A stretch of DNA of 64,000 nucleotides from an uncultured Bacteroidales bacterium (GCA_900315175.1 OMYA01000001.1:1-64000); one strand, 5' to 3'; numbered from the stretch's first letter, positions 51,344 to 59,295 are shown. A program made the numbers and translations. Notes: a model not told the origin generated them from the sequence alone.

Positions 51344-51535
51344 CTAAAGGTATTTTGAAAAGTTTCGGGCAGCATTGATTTTTGATGTATAAAGAAAAGC
51401 TTCTTTTTCTTCAACATCATTCTTGAATTCCTCGGGAGTTTCTTTGTGTTCCACGGGAATCTGTTCTTTTTTTTCTGTCTTAACCCGATTTTTCCGTACC
51501 ATAAGAGGTCTGTTTTTAATAGCAAAAGATTTCAT
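51344..51535 (-). CDS. Probable antitoxin of the MazF-type pair
   Basis: This 63-residue charged protein (MKSFAIKNRPLMVRKNR start, then Lys/Glu-rich) has no recognised DNA-binding fold. The assignment rests on position (3 bp before the toxin), size and charge. An alternative ATG is at 51544. An overlapping reading frame (51337-51525) is rejected as less protein-like. Confidence 0.6.
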   Translation of the reverse strand: MKSFAIKNRPLMVRKNRVKTEKKEQIPVEHKETPEEFKNDVEEKEAFLYTSKINAARNFSKYL

Positions 51536-51558
51536 ATTTTTCAATTTTTAAATCACCG

Positions 51559-51566
51559 CAAAGATA
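51559..51566 (-). promoter_or_regulatory. MazF-type pair promoter -7 box
   Basis: TATCTTTG on the minus strand, upstream of the antitoxin ATG. Confidence 0.65.
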
Positions 51567-51606
51567 CAAAAAATTTTGAGGATAATCAACTCTTTTTTAA
51601 AAAATT

Positions 51607-52050
51607 TTACAGAATTTGATTCGTGTGATTTTTAGTGTCGACTTTTCCGATTGCATCGATAATGATGCCGTTTTCATCGATGACGTAGGTTGTGCGAAGT
51701 GTTCCTTCTGTCACCTTGCCGTACATCTTTTTCTCGCCCCAGGCTTCGTAGGCTTTCAAAATCGTCAAATCGGTGTCGGCGATGAGGTGGAACGGCAGTT
51801 CGTATTTTGCGATGAACTTCTGGTGCGAGGCGGCGCTGTCGCGGCTCACCCCAAGCACGTTGTAACCCAATGCAATGAAGCGATTATAGTTGTCGCGAAG
51901 GTCGCAGGCTTCGGCGGTGCAGCCCGGGGTGCTGTCTTTCGGATAGAAATACAAAACGAGCTTCTTTCCAGCGAAATCGCTCAGCTTCACAACGTTTCCG
52001 TTTTCATCTTTGCCCTCGAAATAAGGGGCTTTTTGACCAACTTGTAACAT
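51607..52050 (-). CDS. bcp: Thioredoxin-dependent peroxiredoxin Bcp
   Basis: This 147-residue atypical 2-Cys peroxiredoxin has the peroxidatic cysteine in KDSTPGCTAEACDLRD (near residue 44), with the resolving cysteine five residues later, as in Bcp/PrxQ. GYNVLGVSRDS and LRTTYVIDENG are typical. It reduces hydroperoxides with thioredoxin in the cytoplasm. It lies 42 bp behind a YafQ-type toxin gene and may share its transcript; no -7 box of its own was found. Confidence 0.95.
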   Translation of the reverse strand: MLQVGQKAPYFEGKDENGNVVKLSDFAGKKLVLYFYPKDSTPGCTAEACDLRDNYNRFIALGYNVLGVSRDSAASHQKFIAKYELPFHLIADTDLTILKAYEAWGEKKMYGKVTEGTLRTTYVIDENGIIIDAIGKVDTKNHTNQIL

Positions 52051-52092
52051 GATTTAATATATTTTTGAATTTGAAAATTTTTTATAATTTCA

Positions 52093-52365
52093 TCATTTAA
52101 ACAATTCAGAATGCGAGCCTAATCTGACCAGTTCAATTATATCCTTATTGTTATCAAACCATATCAACAAATAATCACTTTGAATATGGCATTCCATACA
52201 ATCTTTATAAATACCATCCAAATGATGTGGATAACAATCAAAAGGTATTGGCCTCTCGTTAGATAACAAATCTAAAACAACCAGTAATGCTTTAATTTTT
52301 TCTGGTTTGTTTTGAAATTTTTTAAGGTCTCTTTTAAATTTGGTAGTCGGTTTTAATATTTTCAT
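52093..52365 (-). CDS. YafQ/RelE-family toxin
   Basis: This 90-residue protein has the YafQ pattern: TKFKRDLKKFQNK, LDGIYKDCMECHIQSDYLLIWFDN and LVRLGSHSELF, with His residues placed as in the ribosome-dependent mRNA endonuclease. It overlaps the antitoxin gene by 4 bp. Confidence 0.9.
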   Translation of the reverse strand: MKILKPTTKFKRDLKKFQNKPEKIKALLVVLDLLSNERPIPFDCYPHHLDGIYKDCMECHIQSDYLLIWFDNNKDIIELVRLGSHSELFK

Positions 52366-52616
52366 TCTTTTTCGTTTAAAATATCATTTATCATTTCTTC
52401 GGCATTAGAATAAGCCTTATTCTTATTATTCCCTGACATTGCCTCCTCAATTGCTGCCATAGTTTCATCATTGGGCTCATGATAAACAATATCAAGTAGA
52501 ACGCTTTCAACATAATTATTAAGGGTTCTGTTTTCGCGAGCCGCATTTCTCTTCAAACATTCCAAAAGGTCGGTTCTTAAGCGAAACGATGCGGGTTTTC
52601 TAACGATTGTTTCCAT
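52362..52616 (-). CDS. Ribbon-helix-helix-type antitoxin
   Basis: This 84-residue protein has an N-terminal RHH/Arc-like DNA-binding region (PASFRLRTDLLECLKRNAAR, ENRTLNNYVESVLLD) and an acidic toxin-binding tail (DETMAAIEEAMSG..). It should neutralise the downstream YafQ-type toxin and repress its own promoter. Confidence 0.85.
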   Translation of the reverse strand: METIVRKPASFRLRTDLLECLKRNAARENRTLNNYVESVLLDIVYHEPNDETMAAIEEAMSGNNKNKAYSNAEEMINDILNEKE

Positions 52617-52644
52617 TTGTAATACATTTAAATACTTTCAATTG

Positions 52645-52652
52645 CAAAAGTA
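52645..52652 (-). promoter_or_regulatory. YafQ-type pair promoter -7 box
   Basis: TACTTTTG on the minus strand, 28 bases before the antitoxin ATG. Confidence 0.65.
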
Positions 52653-52670
52653 GCACTAATTTTAATACGG

Positions 52671-53297
52671 TCAGCTACAATTTGCAAAATATTTTGCAAA
52701 AATATCTTTTATCTCTTCCTCATTATCAATCATTTGTCTCAACTTTTCGAGTCTCGAAGCATTAGGTGACTCTGGGAACCAAAGTTTCAGGTATCCATTT
52801 CTGCCGTATTTCTCGTGGAGGTGCTGCATCATGCGGTCGTACTGCTGCTCTTTGGAGAGCTCGGGATAGTGGTCGAGGCCGTATTGTATGGTGCGGCGGA
52901 CTATTGTCTCCGGGTCGATGAAGCGGTCGGCTTCCGCCACGATGCGGCCATAGATGGTGCGAGGCTCGTGTTTCGCTGATGCGCGGTGGTCTTCGGCAGC
53001 GTCCGCCATCGTCTGAATCTGCTCTTCAGTGAACCATTTCCGAAGGTTTTCATCAGCTTTGATAATCTGAGCCGACACCTCATGATGGCGTTCCCTCCCC
53101 TCGCAAAGCCCAGTGTCGTGATATGCCGCGATGACATAAACCATATCGGGATCAACATCGAGATGTTCGGCAATTTCAAGGCTTTGCCTGATAACCATCG
53201 TCACATGGTCACGCTGATGCGCCGCGTCGAAGTTGTCGTAACGCGGGATGATTTCCTTTTCGATATAAGAGATTATGTCAGGATTGACGGCTACCAT
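52671..53297 (-). CDS. HD-domain phosphohydrolase
   Basis: This 208-residue protein has the HD-type metal motif: AAHQRDHV, then AAYHDTGLCEG (HD near residue 58), RHHEVSA and AAEDHRASAK, and the distal Asp in VAEADRFIDPE. Such proteins hydrolyse nucleotides or related phosphates; the substrate is not defined. Its first 7 bases overlap the 3' end of the membrane protein gene upstream, so they are likely coupled. Confidence 0.85.
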   Translation of the reverse strand: MVAVNPDIISYIEKEIIPRYDNFDAAHQRDHVTMVIRQSLEIAEHLDVDPDMVYVIAAYHDTGLCEGRERHHEVSAQIIKADENLRKWFTEEQIQTMADAAEDHRASAKHEPRTIYGRIVAEADRFIDPETIVRRTIQYGLDHYPELSKEQQYDRMMQHLHEKYGRNGYLKLWFPESPNASRLEKLRQMIDNEEEIKDIFAKYFANCS

Positions 53298-54100
53298 GGC
53301 TGGTGTTTTTTAATAAAAGCGTCTTTCTCTTGTAATGGGAAATGACGGATCCCACAAAAACCTCCTGTTAAAGAAAAAACAACATGATCATTGTATGGAA
53401 TAAACTCAGAAAATCCCATCACATTCTGTTTTTCATCATCAGTTAGTGGACGATTATAGATCTGATAGCTATAAATCTCTCCTCCATCATCACGATATTC
53501 CAATTCTATTTTATCTGGATGTTTATTTGAAAACATCACAGCAAAACAACCCACACGTTTCAATCTGTCACGAATGCTTTTAACTTCATCATTGTCAAGC
53601 CCAACGAGCATCAGCAAAGAATCAGCATTATTATCAGATAGTTTTATGGCTTTATCTGCATCAGCAGATTTAACATACAATTTTTTTATATTATTACCCT
53701 TAAACCTCATATAAACATAGCAACTGTCATCAACAGCATTCATCATATATCTGTGTAGCTCCTCCATTTTTGCTTTATTCTTATCATAATGCTTTGCCAT
53801 TTTTTCAGCAGAAGTTGTCTGTTGAGGTCTTATGAATGCAAAAAACACAAATAGGAATAATATGTTAAATAAGCCCCAATAAAAAACAGCTTTTCGCCAT
53901 ACATTTTTTCTCTTTATCATAGAAATTATAAACAATATGATAAAAGCTAAAGTGGCTAAAACTGTCAGCTTATAATAAAAAACAAATAATATTACTGTCA
54001 AATGTCCCACCATACACATTAGAATAATCATAACAGTAACGATTAACGAAGGCAACAGCATTAAAATGCCGAGAAATGGATTGACTTTTTTATTTTCCAT
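53291..54100 (-). CDS. Unrecognised membrane protein
   Basis: This 269-residue protein of no recognised family has three or four hydrophobic helices in residues 8-115 (FLGILMLLPSLIVTVMIILM, LTVILFVFYYKL, TLAFIILFIISMI, WGLFNILFLFVFFAFI), then a soluble C-terminal half starting QQTTSAEKMAKHYDKNKAKMEELHRY. That half contains HPDKIELEYRDDGGEIYSYQ. The start at 54100 (MENKKVNPF) sits 27 bases after a -7 box; a longer frame to 54223 passes through the promoter and is rejected. Probably an operon with the HD hydrolase. Confidence 0.65.
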   Translation of the reverse strand: MENKKVNPFLGILMLLPSLIVTVMIILMCMVGHLTVILFVFYYKLTVLATLAFIILFIISMIKRKNVWRKAVFYWGLFNILFLFVFFAFIRPQQTTSAEKMAKHYDKNKAKMEELHRYMMNAVDDSCYVYMRFKGNNIKKLYVKSADADKAIKLSDNNADSLLMLVGLDNDEVKSIRDRLKRVGCFAVMFSNKHPDKIELEYRDDGGEIYSYQIYNRPLTDDEKQNVMGFSEFIPYNDHVVFSLTGGFCGIRHFPLQEKDAFIKKHQPW

Positions 54101-54127
54101 AATACTTTGAACTTTATTTGGTAACGA

Positions 54128-54135
54128 CAAAAGTA
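54128..54135 (-). promoter_or_regulatory. Promoter -7 box of the membrane protein-HD operon
   Basis: TACTTTTG on the minus strand; it decides the start at 54100. Confidence 0.65.
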
Positions 54136-54176
54136 CAAAAAAACACAAATCACAAGTCCATTTTTCAAAAAATCCG

Positions 54177-54184
54177 TATTTTTG
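54177..54184 (+). promoter_or_regulatory. SDR gene promoter -7 box
   Basis: TATTTTTG, only 7 bases before the ATG at 54192; a leaderless or near-leaderless message is implied. Confidence 0.65.
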
Positions 54185-54191
54185 TAGCATT

Positions 54192-55028
54192 ATGAAAAAC
54201 ACAAAAAAAGTAATCCTCATCACTGGAGGAAGTTCGGGAATCGGGTATGACTCAGCGATAGCGCTGGCAAAGCAGGGTCATAAGGTTTATACTGCGGCAC
54301 GTCGTATTGAGATGATGGAGCCGCTCAAGGAATACGGCATAGTGCCGCTCAGCCTCGACGTGACAGACGACAACTCAATGCAAGAATGTGTGAAATCAGT
54401 GCTTGACGCTGAAGGCAGAATCGACGTTTTGGTCAACAACGCGGGCTACGGTTATTTTGGTGCGATTGAAAACGTCGCCATGGAGGAAGCCCGCAAGCAG
54501 TTGGATGTCAACGTGTTCGGGTTGGCGCGGATGTGTCAGCTCGTGCTTCCGACGATGCGCGGGCAGCATTCAGGTTGCATCATCAACATCGCATCAATAG
54601 CGGGAAGAGCCACCATGTATTTCGGAGGCTGGTACAACGTCTCGAAATATGCTGTCGAGACCTTCAGCGACGCGCTCCGCATGGAGACGAAGCCTTTCGG
54701 CATCGACGTGGTGCTGATTGAGCCGAGCACCATCAAGACAAACTGGGGCATCATCGCTGCCGACAACCTCGAGGCATCGTCAAAAGGCACAGTTTATGAG
54801 GAAAGAGCCATCAATGAGGCCAACAATATGCACAAGGCCTATCGCTCAAACCTCTTCTCGAAGCCTGCGGTGGTGACACGCGCCATCTGCAAGGCAGTGA
54901 ACCGCAGCCGTCCTCGCACACGTTACTGCGTCGGGAGAGGCGGCAAGACGGTGGTTTTCCTGCACAGCATTCTCCCCACAAGATGGTGGGACAGGATTAA
55001 CAGGGTTATGACGAAGAAGGTTTTTTGA
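54192..55028 (+). CDS. Short-chain dehydrogenase/reductase
   Basis: This 278-residue classical SDR has NAD(P) motif ITGGSSGIGYDSA (near residue 9), NNAGYGYFGAIE, catalytic Ser in IASIAGRATMYFGG and YNVSKYA (Tyr/Lys, near 155). The arginine pair in AARRIE after the second strand suggests NADP preference. Substrate unknown. The last residues (DRINRVMTKKVF) are partly encoded by a GACAGGATTAACAGGGTTA copy of the 3'-end repeat family, which continues after the stop. Confidence 0.88.
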   Translation: MKNTKKVILITGGSSGIGYDSAIALAKQGHKVYTAARRIEMMEPLKEYGIVPLSLDVTDDNSMQECVKSVLDAEGRIDVLVNNAGYGYFGAIENVAMEEARKQLDVNVFGLARMCQLVLPTMRGQHSGCIINIASIAGRATMYFGGWYNVSKYAVETFSDALRMETKPFGIDVVLIEPSTIKTNWGIIAADNLEASSKGTVYEERAINEANNMHKAYRSNLFSKPAVVTRAICKAVNRSRPRTRYCVGRGGKTVVFLHSILPTRWWDRINRVMTKKVF

Positions 55029-55080
55029 TTATATAGACAGGATTAACAAGAGGAGAAATAAGACAGGATTAACAGGATTA
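54990..55080 (+). repeat. GACAGGATTAACA repeats inside and after the SDR 3' end
   Basis: One copy lies in the coding sequence (54990-55008), followed by copies at 55036 and 55062, all in gene sense. Confidence 0.8.
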
Positions 55081-55118
55081 ATAAAAAAATGGACGACTAA
55101 ATTAGTCGTCCATTTTTT
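55081..55118. terminator. Bidirectional terminator
   Basis: ATGGACGACTAAATTAGTC-GTCCAT palindrome with flanking A and T tracts. It is flanked on both sides by inverted GACAGGATTAACA repeats. Confidence 0.9.
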
Positions 55119-55131
55119 AAGACATAATAAT

Positions 55132-55207
55132 ATCCTGTTAATCTTGTTAATCCTGTCTTAAATTAATCTTGTTAATCCTGTCTTAATTTAATCTTGTTAA
55201 TCCTGTC
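55132..55207 (-). repeat. GACAGGATTAACAAGATT tandem, after the DUF1846 gene
   Basis: In the sense of the minus-strand gene, three copies of about 25 bp begin at the base after the TAA stop. They are in opposite orientation to the SDR-side copies, that is, again in gene sense. Confidence 0.85.
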
Positions 55208-56668
55208 TTATTTCTTCACCGGGTCGCAGGTCAAGCCGATGCCGAGTTTCTTGAAGATTTTGCGGTCGACTTCCGGGAGCATCACCGTTGAGTGCACCTG
55301 GCAGCCGTTGAGTTGCGGGAGCATGTCGAGGGCCTTCTTGCAGTTCTCGTCCCACAACGAGAGCATCGACAGTGCCACAAGCACCTCGTCGGTGTGAAGA
55401 CGCGGGTTCTTTCCGTTAAGGATGCCGACTTTGGTCTTCTGGATAGGCTCAATCATGGCTTGAGGGATGAGTTTCACTTCATGGCCGATGCCTGCCACGT
55501 GCTTGGTGGCGTTGAGGATAAGAGCGGCACTCGAGCCAAGCAACGAGCTGGCATGCGCCGTGATGATGGTGCCGTCTTCGAGCTCGATGGCTGCTGAGTG
55601 TTCATTCTCCTGCTCCTTGCGGTCCTTGGCTGCGATGGTGGTCTTGCGGTCGGCGGTGGTGATCTTCGCCTGTTTCATCAGCAAAGCGATCTTATTCACC
55701 TCGTTCTCGCTGCCTTTGCCTGTCGCGAGGTCGCAAAGCGCCGTGTAATAACGTCTTATGATTTCGTCGTTAGAAGCCTTGCAGCAGATATCATCGTCGC
55801 TGAGGCAGTAGCCCGCCATGTTGACGCCCATGTCGGTAGGCGATTTATATGGGTTTTCACCGTAGATAGATTCGAAGATAGCGTTCAGGACCGGGAATAT
55901 CTCGATGTCGCGATTATAGTTGACAGCTGTCTCGCCGTAAGCTTCGAGATGGAACGGGTCGATCATGTTCACGTCGTTGAGGTCGGCGGTGGCAGCCTCG
56001 TAAGCGATGTTCACCGGATGTTTCAGCGGCAGGTTCCAGATAGGGAAAGTCTCGTATTTGGCATATCCCGCCTTGATGCCGCGTTTGTTCTCATGATACA
56101 GCTGGCTGAGGCAGACCGCCATCTTGCCGCTGCCTGGTCCCGGAGCGGTGATGACGACGAGCGGACGTTGCGTCTCGACGTAATCGTTCTTGCCAAAGCC
56201 GTCTTCCGAGTCGATAAGCGCCACATTGTTAGGATAACCCTCGATGATGCGGTGGTAATACACCTTGATACCCAGTCTCTCCAGACGGCGACGATAAGCG
56301 TCGGCACTCGCCTGACCGTTGTAATGTGTGATGACGACAGAGTTAACCATAAAGCCACGGTCCATAAACTCCTCGCGCAGACGCAGCACATCGACATCGT
56401 AGGTGATGCCGAGGTCGCCACGCACCTTGTTCTTCTCAATGTCAACGGCACTGATGACGATGACGATCTCCGCCACGTCGGCAAGCTGCATCAACATCCT
56501 CAGCTTGATGTCAGGCTGGAAACCAGGCAAGACACGACTTGCATGGTAGTCGTCAAACAGCTTCCCGCCAAATTCCAAATAAAGCTTATCACCGAATTTA
56601 GCGATGCGTTCTTTAATATGTTCAGACTGGATTTTAAGGTATTTTTCGCTATCGAACCCGTATTTCAT
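55208..56668 (-). CDS. DUF1846 family protein
   Basis: This 486-residue protein fits DUF1846 over its full length: GFDSEKYLKIQSEHIKERI start, GGKLFDDYHASRVLPGFQPD, a glycine-rich TAPGPGSGKMAVCLSQLYHEN loop near residue 185, and DPFHLEAYGETAVNYNRD. The function of the family is unknown, though the glycine-rich loop and size suggest a nucleotide- or cofactor-binding enzyme. Single gene with its own promoter (56697-56704). The terminal residues CDPVKK are directly followed by the repeat tract. Confidence 0.93.
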   Translation of the reverse strand: MKYGFDSEKYLKIQSEHIKERIAKFGDKLYLEFGGKLFDDYHASRVLPGFQPDIKLRMLMQLADVAEIVIVISAVDIEKNKVRGDLGITYDVDVLRLREEFMDRGFMVNSVVITHYNGQASADAYRRRLERLGIKVYYHRIIEGYPNNVALIDSEDGFGKNDYVETQRPLVVITAPGPGSGKMAVCLSQLYHENKRGIKAGYAKYETFPIWNLPLKHPVNIAYEAATADLNDVNMIDPFHLEAYGETAVNYNRDIEIFPVLNAIFESIYGENPYKSPTDMGVNMAGYCLSDDDICCKASNDEIIRRYYTALCDLATGKGSENEVNKIALLMKQAKITTADRKTTIAAKDRKEQENEHSAAIELEDGTIITAHASSLLGSSAALILNATKHVAGIGHEVKLIPQAMIEPIQKTKVGILNGKNPRLHTDEVLVALSMLSLWDENCKKALDMLPQLNGCQVHSTVMLPEVDRKIFKKLGIGLTCDPVKK

Positions 56669-56696
56669 GATGCTAAAAATTTATCAATACGGGATG

Positions 56697-56704
56697 CAAA
56701 GATA
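56697..56704 (-). promoter_or_regulatory. DUF1846 gene promoter -7 box
   Basis: TATCTTTG on the minus strand, 28 bases before the ATG. Confidence 0.65.
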
Positions 56705-56742
56705 CGGAAAATTTTCGAACTGACGATATTTTTTCTAAAAAT

Positions 56743-57369
56743 TTAAATTATACCGTGTTCAAGGGCAAATCGCACCATCTCGACGGATGAGGAAAGCCCT
56801 AACTTATTGAAGATGTTAGTCTTATGAGAGTTGACAGCACGCAGGCTGATATTGAATTTATCGGCTATCTCCTTCCCCATCAAGCCGTCACAGCATGCCT
56901 CTATTATTTCAAGTTCGCGTTTGGTCAGCAGCGATGAAGATTTCTTGTCAAGGCGGGCGTCGACGATATCGCGCACTAGCACGGCGAGGTCACGGCCATA
57001 GTAAGGCACTCCTTCATTTACCGATGCCACGGCGTCGCGCACCTCTTCAAGAGGTCCGTTTTTGCTGATGAACCCGTCAATGCCTATCTGCATGAGCTGA
57101 TTTATGATATATTCCTTGGTGTCGGCTGACACTATGATGATTTTTATGTCGGGATATTCGGCGCGGAGACGTTGCGCCACCTCAATGCCGCTGGTGCCGG
57201 GCATGAGCACGTCAAGAAGGATGAGGTCGCAAGGCACGCCTTCGAGGAGTTTCTCGAAGAGATAGTCGGCGGTAGCCGCATCGATGGTGACCTTGTGGGT
57301 GGTGCCTTGAAGGCTGCTTCGGAGACCCAAACGGATTAGTTCGTGATCATCTAATATTGCTATGTTCAT
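56743..57369 (-). CDS. NarL/LuxR-family response regulator
   Basis: This 208-residue protein has a receiver domain with acidic pocket DDH (residues 7-9), phospho-acceptor Asp53 (LILLDVLMPG) and Lys in FISKNG. The C-terminal LuxR helix-turn-helix is LLTKRELEIIEACCDGLMGKEIADKF (from about 145) with recognition helix around SLRAVNSHKTN. It is partnered with the histidine kinase 18 bp upstream. A likely target is the 21-bp inverted repeat in front of the kinase gene (59191-59269). Confidence 0.93.
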   Translation of the reverse strand: MNIAILDDHELIRLGLRSSLQGTTHKVTIDAATADYLFEKLLEGVPCDLILLDVLMPGTSGIEVAQRLRAEYPDIKIIIVSADTKEYIINQLMQIGIDGFISKNGPLEEVRDAVASVNEGVPYYGRDLAVLVRDIVDARLDKKSSSLLTKRELEIIEACCDGLMGKEIADKFNISLRAVNSHKTNIFNKLGLSSSVEMVRFALEHGII

Positions 57370-57387
57370 GTTCTGATTATATTTACT

Positions 57388-59160
57388 TTATTCAGATTTA
57401 GGTAAGATAACAACAAATGTGGAGCCTTTACAAGGTTCGCTTTCCACTTTCATGACACCTTTGTTGCGATGGATGAGCTCGCGGCATAAGAGCATGCCTA
57501 TGCCTGTGCCTCCTTCGCCTTTGGTGCCGGTCTGCGACGCCACAGCATGATTGGCAGTCATCAGCTCGTGAACACGCTCACGGCTCATGCCCACGCCATG
57601 GTCGCGGATATATATGCCGTCGTTCGAGTCGGTGATGCCAATTTCAACGGTGCCTCCGTCATGCGAGAATTTGACAGCATTGCTGAGGATGTTACGTATC
57701 ACTGTGCGCACAGTGTCACGGTCAGCCATGACAAGACAGCGACGGGTGTTCAACACCAAAACGATATGTTTCAGGTCGGCATAGCTGCGTATGTTAGCAA
57801 CCACATCACCAACGATACTGTTGAGGTCGATGCGTACAGGGCTGATTTTTTTCTTGCCGTTTTCGAGAAGTGCCATTTGCTGAAGGTTATAAAGCAAATC
57901 GATCTGCTCGTCGCTACTCGAGAGAAGCCGTCCGATGTTAGCTTGAATCTCATCGCGGCTGTAATTCTCGTAGTTATTGTAAAACAGCCGCAGCATCTGC
58001 TGTTGTGCCACCATAGGATTTTTGAGGTCGTGTGTGAGGATGGTGTAATTACGGTTTTTAGTCTTAAAAAGACTAATCTGGATGCGTATAAACATCACCA
58101 GCAATGCTATTGCCACCACTGTCAGGATGATGATGGCGATGAGCCAGATCAGACGTTGCCGTTGTGTTTGTATTGTTTGTGCCTGCAGTAGCAGCTGCTG
58201 TTCCTTGCGTTGTGTGTCGTAGCGCACCTGCCACAGTGTGAGTTGGCGTTCCGACTCCTCGGTCTGTATGATGTCGCGCAGCTCGCTGTAACGTTCGAGG
58301 CAACGTGCCGCCTCCTCGTAATCGCCTTGGTTTTTCGCCTCTTGTGCGAGGCTGCTGCATGCCTGCATCTCCTGGCGTTTCATCCCGAGAGTCTTGGCAA
58401 TGTCGGCGGCTTCACGGTAACGTCCCAGCTGAAGCAGTGTGATGACTTCGGTGGCGCGGTTGTTGGTCTCCCGTGCTGTCTCAAGAGCTTCCTCGTTGCA
58501 CTTGCGGGCATTCTCCTCGTCGCCAAGCTTTTGATATATGTTGCCCAGCTGAGAGAGACGCATGCCCACCTGCGGTTTTCTATCCAGCTTGTCGTCAATG
58601 AGGTAAGCCTCGGTGGTAAGATCAAGAGCCTGCAGCAGTGCCGCTTTGCGTTCGTCATCAGGAAGCGTCATGGCTTGAGCCACGAGCACCTCTCCGAGCA
58701 TAGCTTTACGCACAGCAAGTGACTTCTCGGTGTGCCCAACGTCGTTCCTTACAAGATCCTCCTCGATGTCGATAGCACGATTGAGATAACGTATCGCCAC
58801 GTCATGTTTGCCTGCCGAAGAGTAAATCCCGGCAAGGTTACCTAACGACACCGAGATGTTTGCGGGATCGCCCTGCATCTCATCGTAACTAAGACACAAT
58901 TCACCATAATAAAGGGCTTTTTCATAGTCGCCGAGACGATGATAGCAGTAAAGCAGGCATGAATAAAACTCACACTGCAGCTCGAGGGAGTCGGCAGGCA
59001 CTCGGGCAAGGCCGTTCTCGTTGATTCGAATCGCCTCTGGAATTCGGCCACTCATAGCTTCTGCATAGGCACTGTCGACAAGATGAATGAAATCATCGGA
59101 CTGCGCATTGGCGACAGAAACCGAGAAAACCAATAATATTAATATGTATAAATTTTTCAT
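57388..59160 (-). CDS. TPR-containing sensor histidine kinase
   Basis: This 590-residue protein has a signal peptide (1-19, SVANAQ), periplasmic TPR repeats (about 25-320), a coiled coil, and one membrane helix (about 335-358, LIWLIAIIILTVVAIALLVMF). The dimerisation box is ILTHDLKNPMVA (phospho-His near 375). The HATPase domain has N box RNILSNAVKFS, G1 IYIRDHGVGMS and G2 GEGGTGIGMLLC. It should sense a periplasmic or protein signal through the TPRs and phosphorylate the downstream regulator. Its -7 box ends 4 bases before the ATG. Confidence 0.94.
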   Translation of the reverse strand: MKNLYILILLVFSVSVANAQSDDFIHLVDSAYAEAMSGRIPEAIRINENGLARVPADSLELQCEFYSCLLYCYHRLGDYEKALYYGELCLSYDEMQGDPANISVSLGNLAGIYSSAGKHDVAIRYLNRAIDIEEDLVRNDVGHTEKSLAVRKAMLGEVLVAQAMTLPDDERKAALLQALDLTTEAYLIDDKLDRKPQVGMRLSQLGNIYQKLGDEENARKCNEEALETARETNNRATEVITLLQLGRYREAADIAKTLGMKRQEMQACSSLAQEAKNQGDYEEAARCLERYSELRDIIQTEESERQLTLWQVRYDTQRKEQQLLLQAQTIQTQRQRLIWLIAIIILTVVAIALLVMFIRIQISLFKTKNRNYTILTHDLKNPMVAQQQMLRLFYNNYENYSRDEIQANIGRLLSSSDEQIDLLYNLQQMALLENGKKKISPVRIDLNSIVGDVVANIRSYADLKHIVLVLNTRRCLVMADRDTVRTVIRNILSNAVKFSHDGGTVEIGITDSNDGIYIRDHGVGMSRERVHELMTANHAVASQTGTKGEGGTGIGMLLCRELIHRNKGVMKVESEPCKGSTFVVILPKSE

Positions 59161-59164
59161 GTCG

Positions 59165-59172
59165 CAAAATTA
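59165..59172 (-). promoter_or_regulatory. Histidine kinase operon promoter -7 box
   Basis: TAATTTTG on the minus strand with TTGAC 18 bases upstream (59191-59195); the ATG follows 4 bases later. Confidence 0.7.
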
Positions 59173-59190
59173 CAATAGTAATTTTAAATT

Positions 59191-59269
59191 GTCAAGTACC
59201 TAAAACTCGCAAAATTAAAACAAAAATCTTTTAAAAAAACTAAAAAAATGCGAGTTTTGGGTAGTTGAC
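59191..59269. promoter_or_regulatory. 21-bp inverted repeat at two divergent promoters
   Basis: The arms lie at 59191-59211 and 59249-59269. Read outward from the centre, each is TGCGAGTTTT, then AGGTACTTGAC or GGGTAGTTGAC (19 of 21 identical). Each arm ends in the TTGAC -33 element of its own promoter, 18 bases from the -7 box on both sides. It is a symmetric shared operator, probably for the response regulator encoded by the kinase operon. Confidence 0.75.
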
Positions 59270-59287
59270 GGGCTTTATTATTGACTA

Positions 59288-59295
59288 TAATTTTG
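59288..59295 (+). promoter_or_regulatory. Promoter -7 box of the copy A module
   Basis: TAATTTTG with TTGAC 18 bases upstream; ATG at 59326. Confidence 0.7.

Noticed and set aside
51337..51525. Alternative antitoxin reading frame overlapping 51344-51535
   Set aside because: Its composition (Lys/Trp-rich, no acidic part) is less protein-like, and it overlaps the toxin start, whereas the chosen frame has promoter, spacing and charge pattern.
54101..54223. Longer N-terminus for the membrane protein at 53291
   Set aside because: The extension runs through its own promoter and into the divergent SDR promoter.
55598..56746. Long plus-strand open frame opposite the DUF1846 gene (382 codons)
   Set aside because: It is antisense to a full-length conserved protein and has a composition typical of shadow frames.
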